60,889 nucleotides of DNA from JAWKIW01 sp046331175 (GCA_046331175.1 JAXLRI010000019.1:1-60889), one strand, 5' to 3'; shown: positions 26,094-34,739, counted from the stretch's first letter. A program made the numbers and translations. The notes: generated by a model from the sequence alone, not told the origin.

Positions 26094-28742
26094 TCAGCTC
26101 GAGAGCTGGTCGACCATCCCGGCCAGCGCGTCGCGGCCCGACACGCCCAGCTTCTCGTAGGCCCGCTGCAGGTGGTTGTCGACGGTGCGCACCGAGAGGA
26201 ACAGCTTCTCGGCGATGGCCTTGCTCGGCATGCCCTGGGCGGCCAGCAGCGCCACCTCGCGCTCGCGCCGGGTGAGCGGTGAGGCCGTCTCGACCAGCGC
26301 CAGCGCCGGGGTGACCACCCCGGGGCAGGCCGCCGCCAGCTGTCGCGACCGCTGGGCGGCGGCGGAGGACTCACGGCTGCGATCGACCCGCCGCAGCGCC
26401 CGGGCGGCGTCGGCGGCCGCCTCGGCGGCGTAGAGCATCGCCCCCATCTCCTCGAAGGCGTCCGCCGCCGCCAGGAGGGCGTCGCCGTCGTCGGCCACCA
26501 GGGCCCGCACGTGGGCGGCACGGGCCGGGATGAGGCGACCCTCGGCCTCGCCGGCGATCGCCTCGAGGCGGGGGCAGGCATCGGCGGGGGCGCCGAGCCG
26601 GGCCAGGCTGTGGAGCACGACCGAGGCGCAGGTGCGCTCGCCGGTGGCCGTGGCCTGGTCGGCCGCGGCGTCGAGCAGCCGACGGGCCTCACCCAGCTCG
26701 CCCTGGGCGGCGAGCGCCCACGCCCGGGCGTCGGACACCAGCCCCTCGAGGAAGCCGGGCCGCGAGGGGCCGGTGTCGAGGGCGGCGACCTCCTCGGCGG
26801 CCACCTCGGGCCGACCCAGGGACGCCGCCGCCAGCACCGCCCCGGCGCGGGCCCAGCGCACCCGCGAGTGGACGTCGTTGGCGGAGAAGTGCTCGGCCGC
26901 GGAGCGGTACCAGCCGAGCGCGGCCTGCATGTCGCCGGTGACCACGGTGAGGTTGCCGTACTGCAGCGAGAACCAGCCGAGGGCCCCGATGGTGCGCGAC
27001 TCGGTGGCCGCCTGCCACGCCAGGTCGAGCAGGGCCTGGGCCTCCTCGAGGCGGCCGCTGTTGATGAGCCCCTGGATGATGCCGATGGCGTGGATGCCCG
27101 GCTCGGACTGCAGGAGCTGGTGCTCCCAGATCTCGAGGTGGGCGGCGTAGGCCCGCTCGTGGGCGGCGACGGCGGTGTCGGGGCGCAGGTCGAACGTGAG
27201 CGAGGTGCCGCCGGCGATGGCGGCCTGGATCATCGGGCGGACGTCGTCGCCGTCCAGGTGGGGCTGCACGATGGCCAGCGCATCGCCGGCACGGCCCGAG
27301 AGCATCACGAGCGTGGCGCGGTGGCCGGCCAGCTCGGCTCGCCACACGGGATCGCCCACCAGGACCTCCTCGGCCTCGTTGACGGTGATCGCCTCGTCGA
27401 TGCGGCCCATGCGGAAGAGGTTCTCGGTGCGCGTCATGGTGACCAGCACCCGGTCCTCGTCGTCGACGACCAGGCCGGTCGTCGTGTCGAGGACGATGTC
27501 GGCCTCGGCGAAGCGCCCCAGGTCGCACAGCACGTGGCCGAGCAGGTGGCCGGCCTCGACGCTCGGCTCGACGTCCCAGGCGGCGGCCGCCAGGCGCCGG
27601 GACAGCTCGTGGTCCATCACCAGGAAGGCCTGGCGGGCGGCCATCAGCAGCATGTCGACGCCGGCCTTGCTGCCCGACTCGAGCCGCCACGTGGCCACGC
27701 GCAGGAGGTCGCCACGGCGGCGCATGCCGGTGGCCTCCACCGCGTCGGCGAGCGAGCGCAGCACCGTGCGGGTGCGCACCGCGCCGAGGCCGGCCCGGAC
27801 GATCTCGCCGTGCAGCGGGTGGCCCAGCCACACCTCGAGGCGGCGCTCGTCCTCGCGCACCTCGATGAGGCCCTTGCGCTCGAGCGACTCGACCGCCCCG
27901 GTGCTGGCCAGCCCCTCGAGCAGGCCGAGGCCGAGCGGCTCGCCCAGGGCCACGTACTCGAGGACCTCGTACTCGGGGGCCGACAGCGTGCCGAGGCGCT
28001 CCTCGACGAGGTCGACGAGGCGGGGCGACAGCAGGACCGGCCCGGTGAGGCGCCACATGCCGCTCTCGTTGGCGAGCACGCCGGCCTGGTCGGTGGCCAG
28101 CAGCAGCTCGCGCAGGGCCAGCGGGTTGCCGGCGGCGATGCGGCTGAGCTCGCCGACGGCCAGCGGGTCGACCGGGCCGTCGAGCACCTCGCGGACCAGG
28201 TCGTCGGTCTGGCGCTCGGTGAGCGGGGCGACGTCGACCCGCTCGGCGTGCCCGTCCTTCCAGAGCGCGGTGATGGCGTCGCTCACCTCCTCGCCCGAGC
28301 GGACCGTCACCAGCACGAACACCTGCCGCTCGGCGGCGATCTGCAGCAGCAGCGACGCCGAGACCTCGTCGAGCAGGTGGCCGTCGTCGACGAACAGCAG
28401 CAGCGGTCGATCGCCGGCCCGGGCGGCCAGCGCCTCCCGCGCCGCGCCGAGCAGGTTGAAGGTGCGGTCGCCGAAGTCGGGCAGGAGGGGCGCCAGGGCA
28501 CCCAGGGTGATCGAGCGGGAGGCGCGGGTGGCCACCGCCCGGGCGGTGGCGAAGCCGGCCTGGTCGCCCAGGGCCAGGCACTCCGACGCCAGCCGCGTCT
28601 TGCCCACCCCGCCGGGCCCGTAGAGGACCACCCCGGACAGGTCGTCGCGGGCCAGGGCCCGCGACACCTGCTCGAGCTCGCCGCCGCGACCGACCAGCGG
28701 CCACTCGAGCTGCACGCCCGCCGGTTCGCTCCTGGGTGCCAT
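26094..28742 (-). CDS. LuxR-family large ATP-binding regulator (LAL/MalT type)
   Basis: 882 aa. N-terminal AAA/NACHT-like ATPase with Walker A GPGGVGKT (42-49) and Walker B LLLFVDDGHLLD (about 120), a long helical TPR-like middle, and a C-terminal LuxR helix-turn-helix (LTRREREVALLAAQGMPSKA; FLSVRTVDNHLQRAYEKLG). Inducer-dependent transcription activator class; target and ligand are unknown. Single gene between prs and a convergent hairpin. Its 86-nt upstream gap contains two copies of GGTGGGGGCTCGG-like sequence. Confidence 0.9.
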   Translation of the reverse strand: MAPRSEPAGVQLEWPLVGRGGELEQVSRALARDDLSGVVLYGPGGVGKTRLASECLALGDQAGFATARAVATRASRSITLGALAPLLPDFGDRTFNLLGAAREALAARAGDRPLLLFVDDGHLLDEVSASLLLQIAAERQVFVLVTVRSGEEVSDAITALWKDGHAERVDVAPLTERQTDDLVREVLDGPVDPLAVGELSRIAAGNPLALRELLLATDQAGVLANESGMWRLTGPVLLSPRLVDLVEERLGTLSAPEYEVLEYVALGEPLGLGLLEGLASTGAVESLERKGLIEVREDERRLEVWLGHPLHGEIVRAGLGAVRTRTVLRSLADAVEATGMRRRGDLLRVATWRLESGSKAGVDMLLMAARQAFLVMDHELSRRLAAAAWDVEPSVEAGHLLGHVLCDLGRFAEADIVLDTTTGLVVDDEDRVLVTMTRTENLFRMGRIDEAITVNEAEEVLVGDPVWRAELAGHRATLVMLSGRAGDALAIVQPHLDGDDVRPMIQAAIAGGTSLTFDLRPDTAVAAHERAYAAHLEIWEHQLLQSEPGIHAIGIIQGLINSGRLEEAQALLDLAWQAATESRTIGALGWFSLQYGNLTVVTGDMQAALGWYRSAAEHFSANDVHSRVRWARAGAVLAAASLGRPEVAAEEVAALDTGPSRPGFLEGLVSDARAWALAAQGELGEARRLLDAAADQATATGERTCASVVLHSLARLGAPADACPRLEAIAGEAEGRLIPARAAHVRALVADDGDALLAAADAFEEMGAMLYAAEAAADAARALRRVDRSRESSAAAQRSRQLAAACPGVVTPALALVETASPLTRREREVALLAAQGMPSKAIAEKLFLSVRTVDNHLQRAYEKLGVSGRDALAGMVDQLSS

Positions 28743-28828
28743 CGGTCGTTCGGTCGGCTCGGCGGGGAGGCTCGGTGGGGGCTCGGTGGCGCAGGTGGGG
28801 GCTCGGGCGGCGTCTCGGGAAGACCCGA

Positions 28829-29809
28829 TCAGCTCTGGTTGGCCCCGCCGAAGATCTCCGAGACGGAGGTGTCCTCGAAGACGGCGTCGATGGCGTCGGC
28901 GATGATGCCCGCCACCGACAGCACCTCGATCTTGTCGATCTGCTTCTCCGGCGGCAGCGGCAGGGTGTTGGTGGTGACCACCTTGGAGATGGCCGAGTTC
29001 TTCAGGCGATCGATGGCCGGCCCGGAGAACACGCCGTGGGTGCAGGCGGCGTAGACGGCCGAGGCGCCGTGGTCGATGAGCTGGTCGGCGGCGGCGACGA
29101 TGGTGCCGCCGGTGTCGATCATGTCGTCGATCAGCACGCAGGTGCGGCCGTCGACCTCGCCCACCACGTCGCGGGCCTCGACCTCGTTCTTCTGCCCCTT
29201 GACCCGCCGCTTGTGCACGATGGCGAGGTCGGCGTGGAGCTGGTTGGCGTAGCGCTCGGCCACCTTCACCCGGCCGGCGTCGGGCGACACGATGACGAGG
29301 TCCTCGCCGAGGCCCCGCATGTAGTCGCACAGCACGGGCATGGCGGTGAGGTGGTCGACCGGGCCGTCGAAGAAGCCCTGGATCTGGCCGGAGTGCAGGT
29401 CGACGCTGATGATCCGGGTGGCGCCGGCGGTCTTGAACATGTTGGCGATGAGCTTGGCGGTGATCGGCTCACGACCCTCGGCCTTGCGGTCCTGGCGGGA
29501 GTAGCCGTAGTAGGGGCAGACGACCGTGATGCGCTTGGCCGAGGCGCGCTGGGCGGCGTCGACCATGATCAGCTGCTCCATCAGGGCGTCGTTCAGGGTG
29601 AGCCCGTCGGTGGAGGTGTGGGTCTGCACGATGAACACGTCGGTGCCGCGCACCGACTCGCCGAACCGGCAGTGCAGCTCGCCGTTGGCGAACTCGGCCA
29701 GGTTGGCGTCGCCGAGCGGCACGCCCAGCTCGGCGGCGATCTCGGCCGCCAGGGCGGCGTTGGCCCGGCCCGACACCAGGTGCAGGCGCTTCTTGCTGAC
29801 CAGCTCCAT
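28829..29809 (-). CDS. prs: Ribose-phosphate pyrophosphokinase (PRPP synthase)
   Basis: 326 aa, class I. Catalytic region with His139 in SVDLHSGQIQGFF, flexible-loop residues CPYYGYSRQDRK (about 99-109), and the PRPP-binding loop DDMIDTGGT (228-236). Makes PRPP for nucleotide, His and Trp synthesis. 57 nt downstream of glmU on the same strand; the glmU-prs pair is common in Gram-positive bacteria. GAGGGG precedes the ATG. Confidence 0.97.
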   Translation of the reverse strand: MELVSKKRLHLVSGRANAALAAEIAAELGVPLGDANLAEFANGELHCRFGESVRGTDVFIVQTHTSTDGLTLNDALMEQLIMVDAAQRASAKRITVVCPYYGYSRQDRKAEGREPITAKLIANMFKTAGATRIISVDLHSGQIQGFFDGPVDHLTAMPVLCDYMRGLGEDLVIVSPDAGRVKVAERYANQLHADLAIVHKRRVKGQKNEVEARDVVGEVDGRTCVLIDDMIDTGGTIVAAADQLIDHGASAVYAACTHGVFSGPAIDRLKNSAISKVVTTNTLPLPPEKQIDKIEVLSVAGIIADAIDAVFEDTSVSEIFGGANQS

Positions 29810-29866
29810 GAACGGCCCCTCGGTCCCCGTCGACGGTGTGCTCGGTGTGCTCGCCCCCGGCCCGGC

Positions 29867-30979
29867 CTAGGAGGCGTCGTCGGCGGCGACCGCAGTGTAG
29901 AACGACCCGGTGCGGGCGCCGTCCGGCACCGCCGAACCGGGCTCGAGCACGGCGTAGGGACCCACGTGGGCACCGGCGCCGACCTCGGCGTCGCGGCCCG
30001 ACGAGGCCTCGACCACCGAGCCCTCCCCCACCACGCAGTCGACCAGGCGGGTGTTGGGACCCAGCTCGCAGCCGGCGCCGACGACGCACTGGCCCTGCAG
30101 GATGGTGCCCGGGAACAGGGTGACGTCGGGGGCGAGGGTGACGGTGGCGTCGATGTAGGTGCGCTCGGGATCGACCATGGTGACGCCGAGGCGCAGCCAG
30201 CCCTCGTTGGTGCGACGGCGCAGCTCGGCCTCGGCGGCCGCCAGCTGCACCCGGTCGTTGACGCCCTGGGTCTCGCGGAAGTCGTCGACCACCATGGACG
30301 TGACCTGGTAGCCGGCGTCGTGGAGCACCTCGACGACGTCGGTCAGGTAGTACTCGCCCTGGGCGTTCTCGGGGCTCAGCCGGCGCAGGGCCGGGGCCAG
30401 GACGCTCTGGCGGAAGCAGTAGATCGAGGTGTTGATCTCGTCGATCTCGCGCTCGTCGGCGTCGGCGTCGCTCTGCTCGACGATCCGGCTGACGCGGCCG
30501 TCCTTGCCCCGCACCACCCGGCCGTAGCCGGTGGGGTCGGGCACCCGGGCGGTGAGCACCGTGCAGGCGGCGTCGGCGTCGCGGTGGGCCGCGACCAGGG
30601 CGGCGATGGTGGCCGGCCGCAGCAGCGGGGTGTCGCCCGGCAGGACCAGCACGTCGCCCTCGGCCTCGTCGAGCTCGTCGTCGGGGAAGGCGGTGAGCCC
30701 GACGCTGGCGGCGTCGCCGGTGCCGCGCTGGACGTGCTGCTCGACGAAGTCGAGGAGGACCTCGTCGGGGCCGTGCTCCTGGAGCTTCTTGGTGACCCGC
30801 TCGGCACCGTGGCCGACGACCACCACCACCCGCTTGGTGGCGCAGCTGCCCAGCGCGTCGAGGACGTAGAGCAGCATCGCCCGCCCGCAGAGCAGGTGCA
30901 GGGGCTTGGGGCGGGTGGACCGCATGCGGGTGCCCTCGCCGGCGGCGAGCACGATGGCCGACAGGGGTCGATCGCTCAT
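29867..30979 (-). CDS. glmU: GlmU-like UDP-GlcNAc pyrophosphorylase, acetyltransferase domain truncated
   Basis: 370 aa, against about 450-495 for bifunctional GlmU. The uridylyltransferase domain is intact: LAAGEGTRM (11-19), Lys25, QRGTGDA, LPGDTPLL, and the N-T-S-I-Y stretch. The left-handed beta-helix begins (about 275-360; FPGTILQGQCVVG, VGPYAVLEPGSAV) but the protein ends at TGSFYTAVAADDAS, before the residues equivalent to E. coli Lys351, His363, Asn386 and Lys392; the LRPG arginine is also replaced (LEPG). Only 57 nt separate the stop from prs, so no frameshifted remainder exists. It probably performs only the UTP step. SD AGAAAGGA lies 4 nt before the ATG. Confidence 0.9.
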   Translation of the reverse strand: MSDRPLSAIVLAAGEGTRMRSTRPKPLHLLCGRAMLLYVLDALGSCATKRVVVVVGHGAERVTKKLQEHGPDEVLLDFVEQHVQRGTGDAASVGLTAFPDDELDEAEGDVLVLPGDTPLLRPATIAALVAAHRDADAACTVLTARVPDPTGYGRVVRGKDGRVSRIVEQSDADADEREIDEINTSIYCFRQSVLAPALRRLSPENAQGEYYLTDVVEVLHDAGYQVTSMVVDDFRETQGVNDRVQLAAAEAELRRRTNEGWLRLGVTMVDPERTYIDATVTLAPDVTLFPGTILQGQCVVGAGCELGPNTRLVDCVVGEGSVVEASSGRDAEVGAGAHVGPYAVLEPGSAVPDGARTGSFYTAVAADDAS

Positions 30980-31125
30980 GGCGTCCTTTCTAGTAGGTCC
31001 CCGACCCGGGACACCGCCGGGACACCGCCGGGACGACGGCCGGGGTGACGGTCGGGGCACCGGGGCCCGGCCGCCGGCAACCGCTCGCCGCCGTCGGCCC
31101 GCCGGCACTAGGTTCGGCCGGGCAG

Positions 31126-31197
31126 TCGGGGGTGATGTAACCGGCAACATGCGAGGTTTTGGTCCTCGACTTCGGGGTTCGAATCCCTGCCCCCGAG
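31126..31197 (+). tRNA. tRNA-Gln (TTG anticodon)
   Basis: Cloverleaf read by hand: acceptor TCGGGGG/CCCCCGA (31126-31132/31190-31196), D-stem ATG/CAT, anticodon stem CGAGG/CCTCG with loop TTTTGGT and anticodon TTG at 31159-31161, T-arm with GGTTCGAATCC. U1-A72 is typical for tRNA-Gln. CCA is not encoded. Followed by bS22. Confidence 0.93.
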
Positions 31198-31250
31198 CCC
31201 AGCGACCGCCCACCGCAGCGCTCGTTTCGCATCCTGCGCACCCCCGCGGG

Positions 31251-31256
31251 TAGGTT
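31251..31256 (+). promoter_or_regulatory. -10 box (TAGGTT) of bS22
   Basis: TAGGTT, 10 nt before the ATG at 31267; same spacing as for bL37 at 43037. Confidence 0.45.
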
Positions 31257-31266
31257 GCCCGACGCC

Positions 31267-31368
31267 ATGGGATCGCTGATCAAGAAGCGCCGCAAGCGCA
31301 TGCGCAAGAAGAAGCACAAGAAGATGCTCAAGCGCACGCGCTTCCAGCGCCGAGCCGCCGGCAAGTAG
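31267..31368 (+). CDS. Small ribosomal subunit protein bS22 (AURKAIP1/COX24 domain)
   Basis: 33 aa, about half Lys/Arg: begins MGSLIKKRRKRMRKKKHKK and ends QRRAAGK. This matches the mycobacterial 30S protein bS22, related to mitochondrial mS38, almost residue for residue in the KKRRKRM-KKKH-K core (from memory). It sits near the decoding region of the 30S in mycobacterial ribosome structures. Encoded directly after tRNA-Gln, with its own -10 box. Confidence 0.9.
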   Translation: MGSLIKKRRKRMRKKKHKKMLKRTRFQRRAAGK

Positions 31369-31403
31369 CCGGCCGCCGCCTCCTCTCCGCTCCGCCTCCC
31401 CGA

Positions 31404-31420
31404 TCCCGGCCCCGCCGGGA
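31404..31420. terminator. Terminator-like hairpin between bS22 and ispE
   Basis: TCCCGGC-CCC-GCCGGGA, perfect 7-bp arms, between convergent genes. Confidence 0.5.
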
Positions 31421-31429
31421 CGACGCGTG

Positions 31430-32161
31430 CTACCCGGCCGCGGGCAGCCCGGCGGGCACGGTCCGCGCCACGACCCGCCCCTCGCCGGGGAAGGCACCCT
31501 CGACGAACCACGTCGACCCGCTGCCCGCCAGCACCGGGGTGGTGCCGCTCAGTTCGGCGAGGCGGTCGCGGTACCCCCCCAGCCGGGGCTCGACGGCCAG
31601 GGCCGCTGGTTCGAGGTCGTTGGGACCGTCGGCGGCCGGGCCGCCCAGCTCGTCCCACGCCCGGTAGACGGCGGGGGTCGAGCAGCCGAACGGCGGGGTC
31701 CACAGCGTCAGCGTCCGGGCGACGAACGGCAGCGGGTCGACCAGCTCGCCGATCCCGCGCACCCTCGCCCGGCCGCCCACGACGCAGAACGGCACGTCCG
31801 CCCCCAGGCCGGCGGCCGCCCCGAGGTCGTCCACGCCCGCCCAGCGCAGCACGGCGGCGGCGTCGGCCGACCCCCCACCGAGCCCCGCCCCGGGCGGGAT
31901 CCGCTTCTCCAGCCGCACCCGGGCCCGGCGGCCGGCCAGCCGGAGGGCTCGGACCACGAGGTTGTCCTCGGGGTCCTCGACCGCCAGGGCCGCCCCACCC
32001 GCGCCCACGACCTCGAAGCCCTCGGCCCCCTCCTCGAGGTGGACCGTGTCGTGCAGGTCGAGCGTGACCATCTCGGCGTCGATCAGGTGGTAGCCGTCGT
32101 CGCGCACACCGGTGACCCGCAGCGACAGGGTGAGCTTGGCGGGGGCGACCAGCGTCGGCAC
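31430..32161 (-). CDS. ispE: 4-diphosphocytidyl-2-C-methyl-D-erythritol kinase
   Basis: 243 aa, GTG start; somewhat short for the family (about 280-310). Lys9 in VAPAKLTLSLRV, the GHMP ATP-binding loop PPGAGLGGGSADA (89-101), the active-site region LGADVPFCV (about 118-126) and the C-terminal GSGSTWF support IspE. Fourth step of the non-mevalonate (MEP) isoprenoid pathway. 55 nt downstream of ksgA, as in mycobacteria, but it also has a -10-like TAGGGT 8 nt before the GTG. Confidence 0.9.
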   Translation of the reverse strand: MPTLVAPAKLTLSLRVTGVRDDGYHLIDAEMVTLDLHDTVHLEEGAEGFEVVGAGGAALAVEDPEDNLVVRALRLAGRRARVRLEKRIPPGAGLGGGSADAAAVLRWAGVDDLGAAAGLGADVPFCVVGGRARVRGIGELVDPLPFVARTLTLWTPPFGCSTPAVYRAWDELGGPAADGPNDLEPAALAVEPRLGGYRDRLAELSGTTPVLAGSGSTWFVEGAFPGEGRVVARTVPAGLPAAG

Positions 32162-32169
32162 GGGCCGGG

Positions 32170-32175
32170 ACCCTA
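32170..32175 (-). promoter_or_regulatory. -10 box (TAGGGT) of ispE
   Basis: TAGGGT on the minus strand, 8 nt before the GTG at 32161; suggests an internal, near-leaderless promoter. Confidence 0.4.
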
Positions 32176-32216
32176 CCGGAGGGGGCCGCCGGCGGCCGGG
32201 GACCGGTGCCGGGGCG

Positions 32217-33044
32217 TCAGGACGACCCGCGAGCGGTGACGACGTCGGCGAGGCGGCCCCAGTCGGCGACGCCGAGGCGCTCGGGGCGGTCGGCGGGGTC
32301 GATGCCGGCGGCCTCGAACTCGTCGACGGTGACCGTGCCCGCCAAGGACCGCCGCAGCATCTTGCGGCGCTGGCCGAAGGCGGTGCGCACCAGCCCGAAC
32401 AGCACGTCGGGGTCGGCGGAGACCGCCGGAGCCGGGCGGCGACGCAGGCGCACCAGGACCGAGGCCACCCGGGGCCGGGGCACGAAGACGGTGGCCGGCA
32501 CGTCGCCCACCAGCTCGGCGGTGGCGTGGTACGCCACCTTCACCGACGGGATCCCGTAGGCGGGATCGCCCGCGCCCGCCGCCAGGCGCTCGCCGGCCTC
32601 GCGCTGGACCATGACCAGCAGACGGTCGATGGCGGGCACGTCGTCGAGCAGGTCGAGCACCAGCGGGGTGGCCACGTTGTAGGGCAGGTTGGCGACCAGG
32701 GACCAGCGGGGGTGGCCGGCGAGCAGGTCGTCCCAGTCGAGGGTGCGGGCATCGCCGGGGACCAGCCGCACGTCGGTGCCGGCCAGCACCTCGTCGAGGA
32801 CGGGGAGCAGGTGGCGGTCGGCCTCGATGGCGGTGACCTCGGCGCCGGTGTCGGCCAGGGCCAGGGTGAGGGACCCCAGGCCGGCACCGATCTCCACGAC
32901 CGGATCGCCCGGACCGACGCCGGCCAGCCGGGCGATGCGCCGGACGGTGTTGGGATCGGCCACGAAGTTCTGGCCCAGGGCCCGGCTGGGCGTGAGGCCG
33001 TGGCGGTCGAGCAGGTCGCGCACCTGCGACGGCGTGAGGGTCAC
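32217..33044 (-). CDS. ksgA: 16S rRNA dimethyladenosine transferase
   Basis: 275 aa, GTG start. GQNF (24-27) and the SAM loop EIGAGLGSLT (51-60) precede the target-adenine motif NLPY (119-122); FVPRPRVASVLVRLRRR and the C-terminal helical domain follow. Dimethylates two adjacent adenines of 16S rRNA helix 45 (RsmA/KsgA). It begins 21 nt after the second Rpf-like gene; rpf-ksgA-ispE order is the same as rpfB-ksgA-ispE in M. tuberculosis. Confidence 0.96.
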   Translation of the reverse strand: MTLTPSQVRDLLDRHGLTPSRALGQNFVADPNTVRRIARLAGVGPGDPVVEIGAGLGSLTLALADTGAEVTAIEADRHLLPVLDEVLAGTDVRLVPGDARTLDWDDLLAGHPRWSLVANLPYNVATPLVLDLLDDVPAIDRLLVMVQREAGERLAAGAGDPAYGIPSVKVAYHATAELVGDVPATVFVPRPRVASVLVRLRRRPAPAVSADPDVLFGLVRTAFGQRRKMLRRSLAGTVTVDEFEAAGIDPADRPERLGVADWGRLADVVTARGSS

Positions 33045-33065
33045 CAGGGCACCGGGACGGGCCGC

Positions 33066-33710
33066 TCAGCCGCAGCCGTCGGGCCACTCGCCCGGGCCCT
33101 GCCACTCGAGCAGGCCGGCGGCCACGAGGTCCTGGTCGCTCGGTGTGGCGTACTGCGGGGCGGTGCCGACCAGGTCGGTCCGCCCGATGTGCTGGGCCGT
33201 GTTGTTCCAGGTGCTGGGCATGATCTGGTAGGCCCCGCCGGCCCCCGACGGGTTCACGGCCGTGTAGTCGTCGCCGGACTCGGTCTGGCGCACGCAGGCG
33301 AGGAACTGGGTCTGCCACGGCACCAGCGGGGTCATGTTGGTGACGCCCGTCCCGATGGCGGTGGTGGAGGGAGCAGCTCCCGCGGCCCCGCCACCGGCCG
33401 ACGAGGCGGCGGCGACGGCCGCGTCGTCGGCCCGGTCGACCAGCACGGCGTAGCCACCCAGGACGAGGAACGGGGCCAGCAGCACCGCCGCCAGGGCGAT
33501 GCGGGCGGCATGGCGATGGCCGTCCTCGCCAGCCGCCTCGTCACCGGCGTCGATCGGGGCGGCGTCACCGACGGCCTGATCGCTCGGATCGACCAGATCG
33601 CTCAGGTCGCGCCCACCGAGCGGCTCGCTCGGACCCGGCCGATCGGACGGGCTGACGGCCATCGGCTCGGACGTGGTGGCGAGCAGGTCGGGGTCGGCCG
33701 GCTCGGTCAC
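33066..33710 (-). CDS. Rpf-like transglycosylase-fold protein, second tandem copy
   Basis: 214 aa, GTG start. Acidic cytosolic N-terminus (about 65 aa), one TM (about 70-90), a short Ala/Gly/Thr linker and a C-terminal lysozyme-like resuscitation-promoting-factor domain: FLACVRQTESGDDY with the catalytic-type Glu, GGAYQIMPSTWNNTA, LEWQGPGEWPDGCG. The catalytic domain is clearly paralogous to the gene 10 nt upstream but more diverged (ESGDDY for ESGGNY). Likely cleaves peptidoglycan outside the cell. Confidence 0.85.
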   Translation of the reverse strand: MTEPADPDLLATTSEPMAVSPSDRPGPSEPLGGRDLSDLVDPSDQAVGDAAPIDAGDEAAGEDGHRHAARIALAAVLLAPFLVLGGYAVLVDRADDAAVAAASSAGGGAAGAAPSTTAIGTGVTNMTPLVPWQTQFLACVRQTESGDDYTAVNPSGAGGAYQIMPSTWNNTAQHIGRTDLVGTAPQYATPSDQDLVAAGLLEWQGPGEWPDGCG

Positions 33711-33720
33711 GGACGGCGGA

Positions 33721-34500
33721 TCAGCAGCCGTAGCCGGCCCAAGGGCTGCGGCCGACCCACTGCAGGAGGTGCAGGGCCATCGCGTCCTGGTCGCCGGGCG
33801 AGGCCTGGCTCGGCTTGCGGCCGACGAGGTCGCCGCGGCCGGCGTGGCGGGCCGTGTTGTCCCAGGTGCTCTGGGCGAACTGGTAGGCGCCGTAGTAGCC
33901 GTTGCCGGTGTCGATGCCGTAGTTGCCGCCCGACTCGCGCTGGCGCACGCAGGCCAGGAAGGCCATGTCGCTGCTGGACCCGCCGACGGGCTTGGGGGCG
34001 GCGGTGGTGGGCGGCGTGGTGGCCACCGGCTTCGGGGCGGCGGTGGTGGGGGGCGCCGCCGGGGCGGCCGGCACGGCCTGGGCCTTGGTGGCGGTCGGGG
34101 CGGTGGTGGTGGGCGCCGCCGCCGTGGTGGCGGTGGTGGCGGGGGCCGCCGTGGTGCTGGGCGCCGACGACGACTCGGTGGTGGAGGACGCGGGCGCCGA
34201 GGTGGTGGAGGTGGACGACGACGACCAGGCCAGCTCCTCGATGGCCTTGCCCTTCGGCGCGCCGGCGGCCTCGAAGCTCACCCGGACCGGCTCGGCGCTG
34301 GTGGGCGAAGCGACCCCGACCGTGCCGGCGTCGTCGGTGCTGCGACCGGCGATGGCGATCACGCCGGCGACGAGCAGCGGGACCACCAGCACCACGAGCA
34401 TCGTGATGCGGAGGGCCAGCGGCCGCGATGGGCGTTCGTCGCCCGGCAGCTCGATGACGGTGGGGGTGGCACGCTCGCCGGAGCGGTCGCGTCGTGACAA
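33721..34500 (-). CDS. Rpf-like cell-wall transglycosylase
   Basis: 259 aa, TTG start with RBS GGAG 7 nt upstream; no better start is seen. TM at about 31-53, then a Ser/Thr/Ala/Pro linker of about 90 residues that spans the wall, then the Rpf domain: ACVRQRESGGNYGIDTGNG (catalytic Glu in RESGG), YYGAYQFAQSTWDNTARHAG, LLQWVGRSPWAGYGC. Rpf-type muralytic enzymes promote regrowth from dormancy. Neither copy has the G5/DUF348 domains of RpfB. Followed at 10 nt by a paralogue. Confidence 0.88.
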   Translation of the reverse strand: MSRRDRSGERATPTVIELPGDERPSRPLALRITMLVVLVVPLLVAGVIAIAGRSTDDAGTVGVASPTSAEPVRVSFEAAGAPKGKAIEELAWSSSSTSTTSAPASSTTESSSAPSTTAAPATTATTAAAPTTTAPTATKAQAVPAAPAAPPTTAAPKPVATTPPTTAAPKPVGGSSSDMAFLACVRQRESGGNYGIDTGNGYYGAYQFAQSTWDNTARHAGRGDLVGRKPSQASPGDQDAMALHLLQWVGRSPWAGYGC

Positions 34501-34533
34501 GGGGGTCTCCTACTCCTAGGCCCGTGAGCGGTC

Positions 34534-34629
34534 ACCCTAGGGAAGCCCGTAACGGGTTCGCAACTTTCGCAACCCGTTGCGAACAATCCCCGAGCTTCCG
34601 CAAGGCGACCGTCACGTTCGTGACGGAAG
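34534..34629 (-). promoter_or_regulatory. Promoter and nested palindromes upstream of the rpf-like pair
   Basis: Minus-strand -35 TTGCGA (34563-34558), 18-nt spacer, -10 TAGGGT (34539-34534). Overlapping the -35: inverted repeats AACGGGTT/AACCCGTT (34551-34558, 34571-34578), GTTCGCAAC/GTTGCGAAC (34556-34564, 34576-34584) and CCCGT-A-ACGGG (34546-34556). Further upstream CCGTCAC-GTTC-GTGACGG (34609-34626). They look like stacked operators. The 240-nt gap from 34501 to 34739 holds no gene. Confidence 0.55.
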
Positions 34630-34739
34630 GAACACCCCAGGTCAGGCCAGGCGCCCCTGGAAGGCGCGCGGTGCTTGTCGCTGCTTCATGCGCCCAGGTG
34701 CGAAAAGGTTCACACGCCGGCGCCGCCCGACACGGCCGT

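Noticed and set aside
34501..34739. Possible c-di-AMP (ydaO) riboswitch before the rpf-like gene
   Set aside because: Known for rpf genes in actinobacteria, but the conserved core blocks are not present; only palindromes and a promoter are visible.
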